From: Acidobacteria bacterium AB60
Lineage (GTDB): Bacteria > Acidobacteriota > Terriglobia > Terriglobales > Acidobacteriaceae
DNA: 64,000 nt
Direction of reading: 5' to 3'
NCBI GenBank assembly: GCA_008682415.1
Contig: VANK01000012.1
Location: forward strand, 62,001 to 126,000
In this document: positions 53,929 through 62,047 of the stretch, in pieces
How positions within the stretch are numbered: the first letter of the stretch is position 1
Layout: each line of letters opens with the position of its first letter
Made by a program: the position numbers and the translations under genes
Notes under the pieces: model-generated
What the model was told of the DNA's origin: nothing
Seen by the model: the letters and a program-made list of their open reading frames with translations, nothing else
Databases searched by the model: none

Positions 53929-55953
53929 ATGCAAGACTGGTATCAGATGCCGGCACTGTTTCTGACCGCCCTGCTGCTGCCGGCGTTCGGGCACCTGTAC
54001 TGGCGTACCCGGGACACGCGGAACCTGCTCTGGTTCCTGGCTTTTCTGTGCGCCGTGGCGCGGATGCTGCTTCTCTATCCCGGAAACAAGACGGATTTTC
54101 TGGAGGGCAGCGGGGGAGGGGTGGCGGCGGTTGGGCAGGCGCTGGCGATGCTGTCGGCGGGCCTGTTCCTGGGATCGCTTTCGACGCGCTGGCTGCGGCT
54201 GGGGCGGAGCCGCGTTCTATACCTGATTCCGTTCATTCTGCCGTTGATCGGGTATGCGCTGCTGTCGCACGGGATCTACCATCACAAGACGCCGCACGGG
54301 GTGATGTACGCGGTGTTTCCGACTCTGATTGTGGCCTCGACCCTGATGGGGATCGCGTGGGACCGGTCGCACCGGATTCTGCCCTACGGATCGGGGACGA
54401 TCTCATGCCTGTTGTTCGGGGGCTGCGCGCTGTGGCTGTACTTCGCGACGAGGCTGTACTGGCCGCTGATCCTGGCGGAGTCGGGGATCCACGTGGTGAG
54501 CGCGATGCTGGTAGTGGCGGTCTTCCGGCGGATATCGCCGGGGGTGCTGATCAGCTGCCTGGGGTTTGTGGCGTGGTCGCTTCCGATTTTGCTGGTTCTG
54601 CCGCAGATGCACGCGCCGCTGGCGAACCTGGTGTTGCTGCGGATCATCATCATGGCCAAGGTGGCGACGGCGCTGGGGCTGATCATGCTGGCGCTGGAGA
54701 ACGAGCTGCACATCAACCAGGCGGCGGGGGAGCGGGAGCGCCGGGCGCGGCGGGAGCTGGAGGCGTATCACGGGCTGAACCTGTCGCGGCGCCGGGTGGA
54801 GGACTTTGACCGGCAGGCGGTGGAGATCTGCCAGACGGTGGTGGCGCACAGCCGATTCTCGCGGGCCGGGCTGCTGTTGCTGCAGCCGAACGGGCTGTAC
54901 CGGCTAGCGGGGGCAGCGGGGTTCGACGGGGCGACGGCGAAGGCACTGAACGCGCTGGCGGGTCGGATCCTGGTGGCGCGGTTCCTGGTGAAGGAGACGC
55001 TGACGGCGGCGGTTCCGGGCAGCCAGACGGCGATTCTGGACCTGCGGCAGTGGCTTTCTCCGGGCGACGACCTGAAGCGACTGCACTGCACGTCGCTGCT
55101 GGCGATCCCGATGCACGGGCGGTCGGGGACGGAGGGCGCGCTGCTGCTGGACGGGCTGCGCTACGACCGGACGGGTGAGGGTTTGCGGGCGGACGACCTG
55201 GTGCCGCTGGAGATGCTGACGGCGCGGCTGCAGTCGGTGCGCAGCCAGACGCGCATGCTGGAGAAGCTGATCGACTCAGAGAAGTTTGCGGGGCTGGGGC
55301 AGCTGGCGGGAAATGTGACGCAGCAGCTGAATAATCCGCTGACGGTGGTGCTGGGGTACGCGTCGTTGCTGGAGGATGCGCCGCGGCTGGATGCGCGGGA
55401 GCACAAGGCGGTGGAGGCGATTTTGGCGGCGGCGCGAAGCATGCGGTCGACGCTGGAGAGCCTGCAGCGGGTGGCGCGGGCGCCGGTGGGTCAGCTGACG
55501 GCGGTGTCGGTGTCAGAGCTGCTGGCGGACATGGAGCGGCTGCACCGCTCGGAGTTTTTGCACCGGTCGATCGATTTCCGGCTGGACGTGGCGCCGAACC
55601 TGCCACGCGTGCTGTGCCAGGAGCAGCAGCTGCGGCAGGCGGTGCTGCACTGCCTGCAGTTCGCGATGGAGGCGGTGGTGAACGTGGAGACGGAGAGCGA
55701 ACGCCTGGTGCGCGTGGAGGCGATGGCGGACGCCGCGGATGTGCAGATCAAGGTGACGCACACGGGTCCGGCGTTCGAACAGCCGGGCCGGGCGTTCGAT
55801 CCGTTCACGCCGCCGCACCCGGGGTCGGGGGACACGGCGGGGCTGGGACTGAGCCTGTGCGCGACGATCGTGCGGGACAACCGGGGGCAGGCCAAGGCGG
55901 TGAACCTGGAACCGCGTGGGGCGGCGATCCTGCTGGAGTTTCCGGCGGCGTAA
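53929..55953 (+). CDS. Membrane GAF-domain histidine kinase with degenerate catalytic motifs
   Basis: 674 residues. About eight N-terminal spans (1-265), a coiled segment (ERERRARRELEAY), a GAF-like domain (about 285-440), then the HisKA and ATPase regions. The kinase core is degenerate: the H-box reads GNVTQQLNNPL with Gln465 where the phospho-accepting His belongs; the N-box has His574 and Phe578 instead of the two Asn; the G1 motif is HTGP with His611/Thr612 in place of Asp-Asn. GLGLSLC is kept. The fold is probably intact, but neither autophosphorylation nor normal ATP binding is likely. It may act as a membrane-bound allosteric scaffold. No response regulator adjoins. Confidence 0.85.
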   Translation: MQDWYQMPALFLTALLLPAFGHLYWRTRDTRNLLWFLAFLCAVARMLLLYPGNKTDFLEGSGGGVAAVGQALAMLSAGLFLGSLSTRWLRLGRSRVLYLIPFILPLIGYALLSHGIYHHKTPHGVMYAVFPTLIVASTLMGIAWDRSHRILPYGSGTISCLLFGGCALWLYFATRLYWPLILAESGIHVVSAMLVVAVFRRISPGVLISCLGFVAWSLPILLVLPQMHAPLANLVLLRIIIMAKVATALGLIMLALENELHINQAAGERERRARRELEAYHGLNLSRRRVEDFDRQAVEICQTVVAHSRFSRAGLLLLQPNGLYRLAGAAGFDGATAKALNALAGRILVARFLVKETLTAAVPGSQTAILDLRQWLSPGDDLKRLHCTSLLAIPMHGRSGTEGALLLDGLRYDRTGEGLRADDLVPLEMLTARLQSVRSQTRMLEKLIDSEKFAGLGQLAGNVTQQLNNPLTVVLGYASLLEDAPRLDAREHKAVEAILAAARSMRSTLESLQRVARAPVGQLTAVSVSELLADMERLHRSEFLHRSIDFRLDVAPNLPRVLCQEQQLRQAVLHCLQFAMEAVVNVETESERLVRVEAMADAADVQIKVTHTGPAFEQPGRAFDPFTPPHPGSGDTAGLGLSLCATIVRDNRGQAKAVNLEPRGAAILLEFPAA

Positions 55954-55956
55954 AGG

Positions 55957-55991
55957 CAGCTGTTAGCTGTTAGCTTTTAGCTCTTAGCCAG
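55957..55991. repeat. Heptanucleotide tandem repeat, TAGCTGT type
   Basis: Five units of seven: CAGCTGT, TAGCTGT, TAGCTTT, TAGCTCT, TAGCCAG. It begins 4 bases after the stop codon of the kinase-like gene. Same period and placement as the other arrays, different unit. Confidence 0.75.
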
Positions 55992-56219
55992 CGCGCAAAA
56001 GATTTTTGAGGACCAAGCAAACGTCCTTCATAGGGTCGCATCGGATTGAAGCGAAAGGCACGTGGAGGCCTTCGCCTTCTCCCCCAAGGCGAAGTTTCCC
56101 GGGGCACCCCCCAACCCCCAGGTAACCGAGCTCCGGGAGTCCTCCGTGCTTTTCGTAAGACCAGACACGAAGCTCCGACCTTAGGGTGCCTGCCTCGTCA
56201 AGAGCGGCGCATTGCCGAA

Positions 56220-56594
56220 ATGGGCGCCGATCCGCATCTAAACCCAGCGATGAAGCAAGACGGCATCTGGATCATTGATGCGGAGGGCCGGACGCTGTAC
56301 GCGAACGACCCGATGGCCCAGATTCTGGGGACCACGACGGCAGCGATGCAGGGCAAGGACTCCTTCGAGTTTGTCTTTCCCGAGGACCTGGAGGCGGCGC
56401 AGCACCTGTTCTCGCAAAAGAAGAGCGGGAGTAGCGCTCCGTTTACCTTCAGACTGCGGCGCGCCGACGGCGGGGCGGTCTGGGTGGATGTGCAGGGGAC
56501 GCCGATGCAGAATGCGGCCGGCCGGTTCATCGGGATCGTGGGCACGTTTACGGTTGCGGAGGGGGGCAGGCCCCCGACCTTACCGGACGGGTGA
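56220..56594 (+). CDS. Stand-alone PAS domain protein
   Basis: 124 residues from the ATG at 56220; an ATG at 56250 is equally possible and neither has a clear ribosome-binding site. The sequence is a single PAS domain: GIWIIDAEGRTLYAND, MAQILGTTTAAMQGKDSFEF, VFPEDLEAA, FRLRRADGGAVWVDVQGTP and a final IGIVGTFTVAEGG. No effector domain follows. It lies 266 bases after the degenerate kinase and could supply sensing to it, which is conjecture. Confidence 0.7.
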   Translation: MGADPHLNPAMKQDGIWIIDAEGRTLYANDPMAQILGTTTAAMQGKDSFEFVFPEDLEAAQHLFSQKKSGSSAPFTFRLRRADGGAVWVDVQGTPMQNAAGRFIGIVGTFTVAEGGRPPTLPDG

Positions 56595-56630
56595 CGTGCG
56601 GCGGCTGCATTCTTGCGGGGCAACAGGTCT

Positions 56631-57668
56631 TCAGGGCGCGAGAGGGAAGAGGCGAGGGACGGGCCCGGCAGCCGCTCCCGCGGGCGGGTGCGCGGCAGAG
56701 ATGGTCTGCAACGAATCGGCGAAGCGCGACTGGCAGATGTTATCGAGGAAGCGGCGCCAATGGACGTATCCATTGAGAACCTGCATCTGTTTGTCGGCCA
56801 TGTCGATCTCGCGGGTCCAGATGCCCTGCTGGAAGCTTTCGAAGGAGGGAAGGTTTTCCGGGGGATGGGCGGGCTTGCCTGCCGCGCCGATGAGAAGGAA
56901 GACGGTGGCCGAGAACAGGTGCAGGGCCTGGCGCATGAGGAAGAAGCGGGCGCGCTCGCAGTCGGTGGCGGGGCGACCGAAGTAGCGCGCGAGGTAGGCG
57001 GGCTCGTCGTGGTCGCGGTGGAGGAGGTAGCCGGCCGCGACGGAGAGGTCGAAGTAGCGGTCGTTGAGGAAGGCGGCCTGCCAGTCGACGAGCCAGAGGC
57101 GGGAGCCGTCGAAGAGGATGTTGTCGGGCTTGAGGTCGAGGTGGCTGGAGACCATGTCGGCGTCGAGACGCGGGTAGGTGGAGCAGATCTGCTGGTAGGC
57201 GGCGAAGGCTTGATCGATTTCGGGCTGGGGGACGAGGCCGGCGGTGGGGAATCGCCAGATGAAGAACTTATGCGCGGTGAGGTAGTTGAACTCCTTCGGG
57301 AAGGCCGGCAGGGCGTGGAGGGTGCGCAGGGTGTAGGGGATCTGGTGGAGCGCTTCGTCGGCGGCGAGGGGAACGGCGTGGATGAAGTCGGTGAGGGAGA
57401 CGCCGTCTTCGACGCTGGCATAGCGGACGGCGGGCGTGAGGCCGGCGTGGGATGCGGCCTGCATGCAGGCGTAGATGCGGGCGGGGTCCATGCGCTCGTT
57501 GATCTGGGTGGCGATGCGGAGCAGGTAAGGGGAGCCCTGCACGACGATGCGAAAGACGAGGTCGGAGCTGAGACCGCGGGTGATCTGATCGATCTCTTCG
57601 AATTCGGAGACGCCGAAGGTCTGGTAGAGAGCGCGGGTGACGGCGGGGAGCTTTTCTTCAGGAATCAT
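56631..57668 (-). CDS. APH/choline-kinase-like phosphotransferase
   Basis: 345 residues. The N-terminal lobe has RGLSSDLVFRIVVQGSPYLLRI, where an Arg stands in the place of the usual ATP-binding Lys. The catalytic loop SSHLDLKPDNILFDG gives His176, Asp178 and Asn183, and LWLVDWQAA gives the metal-binding Asp195. The fold is that of aminoglycoside phosphotransferases and small-molecule kinases. The substrate is unknown; antibiotic resistance should not be assumed. Converges on the PAS gene. Confidence 0.85.
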   Translation of the reverse strand: MIPEEKLPAVTRALYQTFGVSEFEEIDQITRGLSSDLVFRIVVQGSPYLLRIATQINERMDPARIYACMQAASHAGLTPAVRYASVEDGVSLTDFIHAVPLAADEALHQIPYTLRTLHALPAFPKEFNYLTAHKFFIWRFPTAGLVPQPEIDQAFAAYQQICSTYPRLDADMVSSHLDLKPDNILFDGSRLWLVDWQAAFLNDRYFDLSVAAGYLLHRDHDEPAYLARYFGRPATDCERARFFLMRQALHLFSATVFLLIGAAGKPAHPPENLPSFESFQQGIWTREIDMADKQMQVLNGYVHWRRFLDNICQSRFADSLQTISAAHPPAGAAAGPVPRLFPLAP

Positions 57669-58144
57669 GAACGCCTTTCTGAGGGCGAGCGCCGACGCAT
57701 TGTGGCGCAGGTCGCAAGAGGGTGAGCCCGGATTTTGGATCGGTGGATAGCCGGTGCAGCTTGTTACGGTAGCAAGACGGCGCCGAAGAAAACAGGCTGT
57801 TTTCTTTGCGGGCTCTTGGTATTCTTAAAGTGGCAGAGGAGCTTGCCGCCGTTGTGGGCCGCGGTTTTTCGGGCGCGGCGATTGCGGAGGGCGACGATCT
57901 GCACCTTCCGAGATTATTCGAGAATTTCAGAAAGCATACGGCGTGGCAGTCACACCCGCGGCGTAATAGTGCACCTATCTATTGGACTCATCTATTGGAT
58001 CGCTCTCCGGGGTATCGGTCAGTGATCTCAGCGATCTTAACGGCGACTTCTAGGACTTGTGTCGGGGCACAGTCCATATGATTACGTCGCTGGGACGCCA
58101 CACCACATTACCCGCCCTGGCAGGCTGTTTTCTATTTTCTGGCG
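57669..58144. other. Intergenic part of the AT-richer island
   Basis: 476 bases without a supported gene. A plus-strand open stretch (TTG at 57806 to a stop at 58081) has no ribosome-binding site and no recognisable domain. ATCTATTGGA occurs twice in close succession near 57976-58001. Base composition drops in GC from about 57890 on, marking the left edge of an island that ends near the tRNA gene. Confidence 0.45.
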
Positions 58145-58318
58145 CTAGCTTACCGTTAGATGATTTTGCTGGCGCTCTGTCGCCGCTTTGAGGATGATTT
58201 TGAGTTTATTTGCTATCTTAGCTACTGCTTCCAACTCCTCAGCGGTGAAGTTGTCGATGAAAGGTGAGTTAGCGGTCTGCTGGAAGACATCTAGGTAGAC
58301 ATCTGGAATCCGGGGCAT
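58145..58318 (-). CDS. 57-residue acidic helical protein in the island
   Basis: Reads MPRIPDVYLDVFQQTAN, SPFIDNFTAEELEAVAKI, ANKLKIILKAATERQQ, NHLTVS. A perfect AGGAGG stands 8 bases before the ATG, the best ribosome-binding site in the island, so the gene is likely real despite its size. Two amphipathic helices are predicted by eye. No family recognised. It is divergent from the helix-turn-helix gene on the other side, the layout of a small effector with its regulator or of a phage-derived pair. Confidence 0.65.
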   Translation of the reverse strand: MPRIPDVYLDVFQQTANSPFIDNFTAEELEAVAKIANKLKIILKAATERQQNHLTVS

Positions 58319-58449
58319 TGCAACAACCTCCTGCGGTCACTCCACTATACTCTTGTGAAACGAAAAGCCCGGCGCGAGGCTGGGGCCCTTCGATGGTGCG
58401 GCTGATTACCCCGATCGTAGCGCTCTCTCGTGTCCGAATCAAGGCAGGG

Positions 58450-59208
58450 ATGAGCACATCCGAACGACCACCATTACCCCCTCTCGTTGTTGAGGAGATC
58501 GAAGAATTACTCCATCGAGTGGATCGGCGTCACTGGCCGACTATCACCGAAATGCGGGGTAAGAAGTTCTATGCGCCCGATGAACCGCTGCCGCCCCGAA
58601 AGCCGCAACAGCTAATTCAGCGAATATTGTGGTATGCCAGCATCTTGTTTGGCACGGAAGCAGATCAATATGACCAGTTCCGGTCCGATCCTAATTATCC
58701 AATTTGGCTACTTCGTTTAGAGGAGCGCGTCACCGCGCGGGTGATGAATGCCCTCGATAAATTAGAGGCAGGCGACCCGAAGTCTCAGATCACTGGATAC
58801 CACGGATTGTCATGGTCAGATATTGGGCGACCTCTGCAAACAGCGCTCTGGGAAATCCGCACCCAATATGAGCAGGGTACAGCGCCGAGTCAGCGTCAGG
58901 CCTCAACCGCGCAGCCGCAGCAGCATGTTGTCGCGTCTACCACACCGAAGGCAGAGGAGGTGCTGCGAGAAACGCCACGAGCGCTGCCGGAAACTGTCGC
59001 TGATCAACTCAAGCGGTTGAGGTCCGAGTGCCACCTCACTGTCGAGCAGATGGCTATAGCACTGGAGGTTCAACCGCGTTCAATCTCCAAGCACCTCGCG
59101 GGGCAGACCGTGCCCCGTGCAAGACACATCGTGGCATACGAGGAGCTATTTTCACAGCGTCTCGGAAAGACAGTGACCTTACGAATACCTGACAAAAAGT
59201 CAGTGTAA
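58450..59208 (+). CDS. Helix-turn-helix protein with novel N-terminal domain
   Basis: 252 residues from the ATG at 58450. The first 150 residues (VVEEIEELLHRVDRRHWPTITEM, IQRILWYASILFGTEADQYDQF, WLLRLEERVTARVMNALDKLE) form a helical domain I do not recognise. A Gln/Pro/Ala linker follows. The end is a Cro/C1-like helix-turn-helix: DQLKRLRSECHLTVEQMAI, ALEVQPRSISKHLAGQTVP. The GC content is lower than in neighbours, suggesting transfer. It probably binds the shared upstream region with the divergent 57-residue gene. Confidence 0.7.
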   Translation: MSTSERPPLPPLVVEEIEELLHRVDRRHWPTITEMRGKKFYAPDEPLPPRKPQQLIQRILWYASILFGTEADQYDQFRSDPNYPIWLLRLEERVTARVMNALDKLEAGDPKSQITGYHGLSWSDIGRPLQTALWEIRTQYEQGTAPSQRQASTAQPQQHVVASTTPKAEEVLRETPRALPETVADQLKRLRSECHLTVEQMAIALEVQPRSISKHLAGQTVPRARHIVAYEELFSQRLGKTVTLRIPDKKSV

Positions 59209-59345
59209 AGTCAGGTTAAAGTCACCCCCTTTTCAAAAGCCACAGGAAGAAATGCCTGGAATAAGTCAGACCATAAGTCATAGCGCTGCTTAGATATAGC
59301 CGATAACCTCTGGATTGATGAATACCCGAGGTCCACCAAGTTAGA

Positions 59346-59384
59346 CCAAAAAGAAAAGGGGGAGCCTTTTGGAATGCTCCCCCT
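59346..59384 (-). terminator. Minus-strand Rho-independent terminator beside the tRNA gene
   Basis: GGGGGAGC (59358-59365) pairs with GCTCCCCC (59376-59383), plus one A-T pair at the base; read on the minus strand it is followed by TTTTCTTTTTGG. The only minus-strand gene that could feed it is the glycosyltransferase ending at 59551, so that message would run antisense across the tRNA gene before stopping here. Confidence 0.8.
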
Positions 59385-59391
59385 CACGCCG

Positions 59392-59491
59392 GCGGTGGTG
59401 GCGAAACTGGCAGACGCGACCGACTTGGAATCGGGTGGAGCGCCCTCGGCAAGGTCCACGCTCCGTGCGGGTTCAAGCCCCGCCCACCGCA
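59392..59491 (+). tRNA. Class II tRNA, leucine-type body with UGG anticodon and long variable arm
   Basis: A complete cloverleaf without encoded CCA. Acceptor GCGGTGG (59392-59398) pairs with CCACCGC (59484-59490), discriminator A59491. D arm GCG/CGC with loop AAACTGGCAGA, as in leucine tRNAs. Anticodon stem 59419-59423 / 59431-59435 has four good pairs and an outer A-G mismatch; loop CTTGGAA gives anticodon TGG at 59426-59428. The variable region of 31 bases (59436-59466) has a 6-bp stem GGAGCG/CGCTCC. T arm GCGGG/CCCGC with loop TTCAAGC. Leucine tRNAs should read NAG or YAA; UAG would need a single A in place of G59427. UGG reads the proline codon CCA. It may be a missense-type or decayed leucine tRNA. 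Confidence 0.85.
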
Positions 59492-59550
59492 TCAACTATG
59501 ATTCTACCTCGAAAAGGACTGCATCCGCGGGGCCGGGTCGGCGCGCTGCG

Positions 59551-60321
59551 TCAGCCTTTGCGGCCGGCCAGCCACCAGGCCTTGATGAACTTCCAGTGGA
59601 TATAGACGGAGTGGTTGAGGTGGAGGAGGAGGCCCTCGCGGCCGTCGAGGAAGCCGAGGCGGAAGACGTAGTTATAGAGGAAGGTGGCGGCGGGATTGAG
59701 GACGCCATTCCAGAAAAAGGCGGGTAGAGAGCGGCTGGTTTTGCCCCGGGCGGCGAGGAGGCCGGCGATCTCGGAGCTGTAGCGGTTCATGTGCTCGAGG
59801 TAGACGGTGAGATCGGGGTAGGCGTAGTGCAGCATGTCGTGCTTGAGGGTGCCTTTGGGGCCGCTGTGCTGGGGGGTGGCGTGGGGGCCGACGCCTTCGG
59901 AGAGGCGGGCGGCGCCGCGGCGGAAGAGGCGGAGCTTGTGGTCGGGGTAGAAACCGCCGTGGCGCATCCAGCGGCCGAGGATGAGGTTGAGGCGGGGGAT
60001 CCAGTAGGCGCTGAAGTGCGGGTTGGCGAGGGTTTGCTGGATCTCCTGCTGGAGGGCGGGGGAGAGGACCTCGTCGGCGTCGAGGAGGAGGATCCAGTCC
60101 TGGGTGCAGAGGTCGAGGGCGATGTTTTTCTGTTCGCCGTGGCCGCCGAAGGCGTGGTAGCTGGTTTTAGCGCCGTAGGATTGAGCGATTTCGAGGGTGC
60201 GATCGCGGGAGCCGGAGTCGACGAGGATGATCTCGTCGGCCCATTTGACGCTCTCGAGGGTGCGGGGGAGATTGGCCTCCTCGTTCATAGCGATCATGGC
60301 GACGGAGAGGGTTTGGCGCAT
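59551..60321 (-). CDS. Family 2 glycosyltransferase, WaaE/KdtX-like
   Basis: 256 residues from the ATG at 60321. MNEEANLPRTLESVKWADEI then LVDSGSRDRT is the GT-A nucleotide-sugar binding start; the metal-binding DxD is Asp81-Ala-Asp83 in LLLDADEVLS. FYPDHKLRLFRRG and the ending YIHWKFIKAWWL match the lipopolysaccharide-core glucosyltransferase WaaE/KdtX group. It likely adds a sugar to the LPS inner core at the cytoplasmic face of the inner membrane. Its apparent terminator lies beyond the antisense tRNA. Confidence 0.87.
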   Translation of the reverse strand: MRQTLSVAMIAMNEEANLPRTLESVKWADEIILVDSGSRDRTLEIAQSYGAKTSYHAFGGHGEQKNIALDLCTQDWILLLDADEVLSPALQQEIQQTLANPHFSAYWIPRLNLILGRWMRHGGFYPDHKLRLFRRGAARLSEGVGPHATPQHSGPKGTLKHDMLHYAYPDLTVYLEHMNRYSSEIAGLLAARGKTSRSLPAFFWNGVLNPAATFLYNYVFRLGFLDGREGLLLHLNHSVYIHWKFIKAWWLAGRKG

Positions 60322-60457
60322 TGGGGGCAGGATAAATGAGGGGGCTTGTGAGGCAGGATCCAGTTGCTTGACACGGGTGTCTTGATCCCTTAGGATGCGA
60401 CACTCCCCCATTAACACCCCATTAATCAAAATCTCTGTGCGCACGAAAGGATTTGCG

Positions 60458-61884
60458 ATGACCTGCATGGGGCCCTCTGTGTCTCCCAAACGTTTCCACA
60501 TGATCTTCACTGCGATGATGCTGCTGTTCGCTGCCGGCGGGGCGATGGCGGAGCCAATCCGTTACACGGGTTTTGTCATTACGGACGGGCAATTGGGGAA
60601 TTGGAAGTTTCACAATGCCCGTGTGGTGCTGACGTTTGATAGCGATACGAAGAATGTGCAGATGCTGGATGAGTCGTGCGTTGGCACGAAAGCCGCATTC
60701 AATGCCACCGGCGTGGCGAAGGTGACCATCATCGATCACGAAAGGATCGCCACGGCAAGATTCGATCCGAATCAAATCTTTGTTTCTTTCGACCAGGAAT
60801 ACGGCGGCGTCGGATTTGGGTCATTCGCTCCTGGCGCACCGTTTGTAGCCGCCTCCTGTTCCAATCCCGAGTCATTGCAACCCGGATATCCCCTTGCGCT
60901 GCACCACGGAACCATGGACTTCGCGCCGGGGACAATCTGGATTGGGTGAGCGCAAACCAGCAAGCATTCCCAAACAATCTAAAGGGAGACGTGGGATTCA
61001 GCGGCACAGGATACAGCTGTATCGGAGTACCGCGGCTCGATTGCGAGACCGCGACGAAACCGCTCACCACTGACCATGGCGACTTTTATCTCTTTCAGCC
61101 GTATCTCGGAATGGACGCGGCGGGGTACCCGACTTCAATGAACGGCGCGCTGTTCATTCAGACAACACGAGACCTGGGCTTGCCCCTACCAGCGAGCGCA
61201 CTGTTGCTCTCCAGCAATCACGCGTCCGGGCTGATCACCTATCACATGCTTCTGGTGTCGGACGTTTCTCTAGACGGCAAGCTCTACCAGAATGCGACAA
61301 TCCACCTTTCGTTTGAATCGAAGGTTTCTGCTGTGAGGCCGCTAGCCGGAGCGGGTCCGAGCGGAGCAATCAACAGCAACGGTGCCGCTCGCGTGGAGAT
61401 ATTGCGGGGCGACCGGACCATCAGCGCGGAATTTGATCCTGGCCAGATTTACATCTACTTCGATCCTGAAACAGCGAGCGCAGGTTTCGGATCATTTTCG
61501 GGAGGTCGAGCATATCCGGCTATGGTTTCTCCCACAAATGCTCATGGCGATTCCCACCTAACCGCTGCGGTCTCGGCGATCCTCACGACGGGTTCATCGG
61601 ACTTTAGTCCGGCTACGTCGACTCTGGCGCATGCCACCGATTTGAAACATGAGACGATGTTGAGCGATTTCGTGTCGTCATGCACCGATTACGACTTCAC
61701 GAATCTGGTTGGAACATGCTACAACCTACCGGCCTCGAGCAGATTGACGACCAATAGGGGAGACTTCTTTCTGTATCAGCCGTACAACATGAACGGGAAT
61801 GTTGACCCAAGCAACGCTGTAAGAAGCTCGGATAATTGGGGCATATTCTGGACGACGTTTGATGCGGTTGGGGCCGAGGACTAG
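60458..61884 (+). pseudogene. Secreted protein of two tandem repeats, split by a frameshift
   Basis: The ATG at 60458 has AAAGG 7 bases upstream and a signal peptide (MIFTAMMLLFAAGGAMA). Frame one stops at 60949 after ...DFAPGTIWIG; the other frame carries on to 61884. Restoring one G in the run at 60928-60931 gives one 475-residue protein (DFAPGDNLDWVSANQQ across the join). The protein then has two homologous halves: VVLTFDSDTK, RFDPNQIFVSFDQEYGGVGFG and DHGDFYLFQPY in the first; IHLSFESKVS, FDPGQIYIYFDPETASAGFG and NRGDFFLYQPY in the second. No known domain recognised. Single-base loss, phase variation or sequencing error are all possible. Confidence 0.75.
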
Positions 61885-62047
61885 GGTCCGATTAGGCGGG
61901 CTTCCGGTAGGGTGGCAGGTGCATGCGGAGGCCCTCTCCTTCGCCGCGGGATGGGGGGTGCAGCGCGGGGGGCGATCAGGGGTGCCCGCCGCAGAGCGAG
62001 TGCTCCCGGCCTCATGGTAGAGTGGGATTCCACAGGGGTTCCCGGCA

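Noticed and set aside
57806..58081. Plus-strand frame with TTG start in the island
   Set aside because: No ribosome-binding site, no domain, and a competing frame overlaps it.
59392..59491. tRNA 3' end as an integration site for the island
   Set aside because: No second copy of the tRNA 3' sequence was found around 57.6-58.2 kb and no integrase gene is present.
59211..59495. Minus-strand frame across the tRNA
   Set aside because: It overlaps a full tRNA cloverleaf and a terminator; a common false call over tRNA genes.
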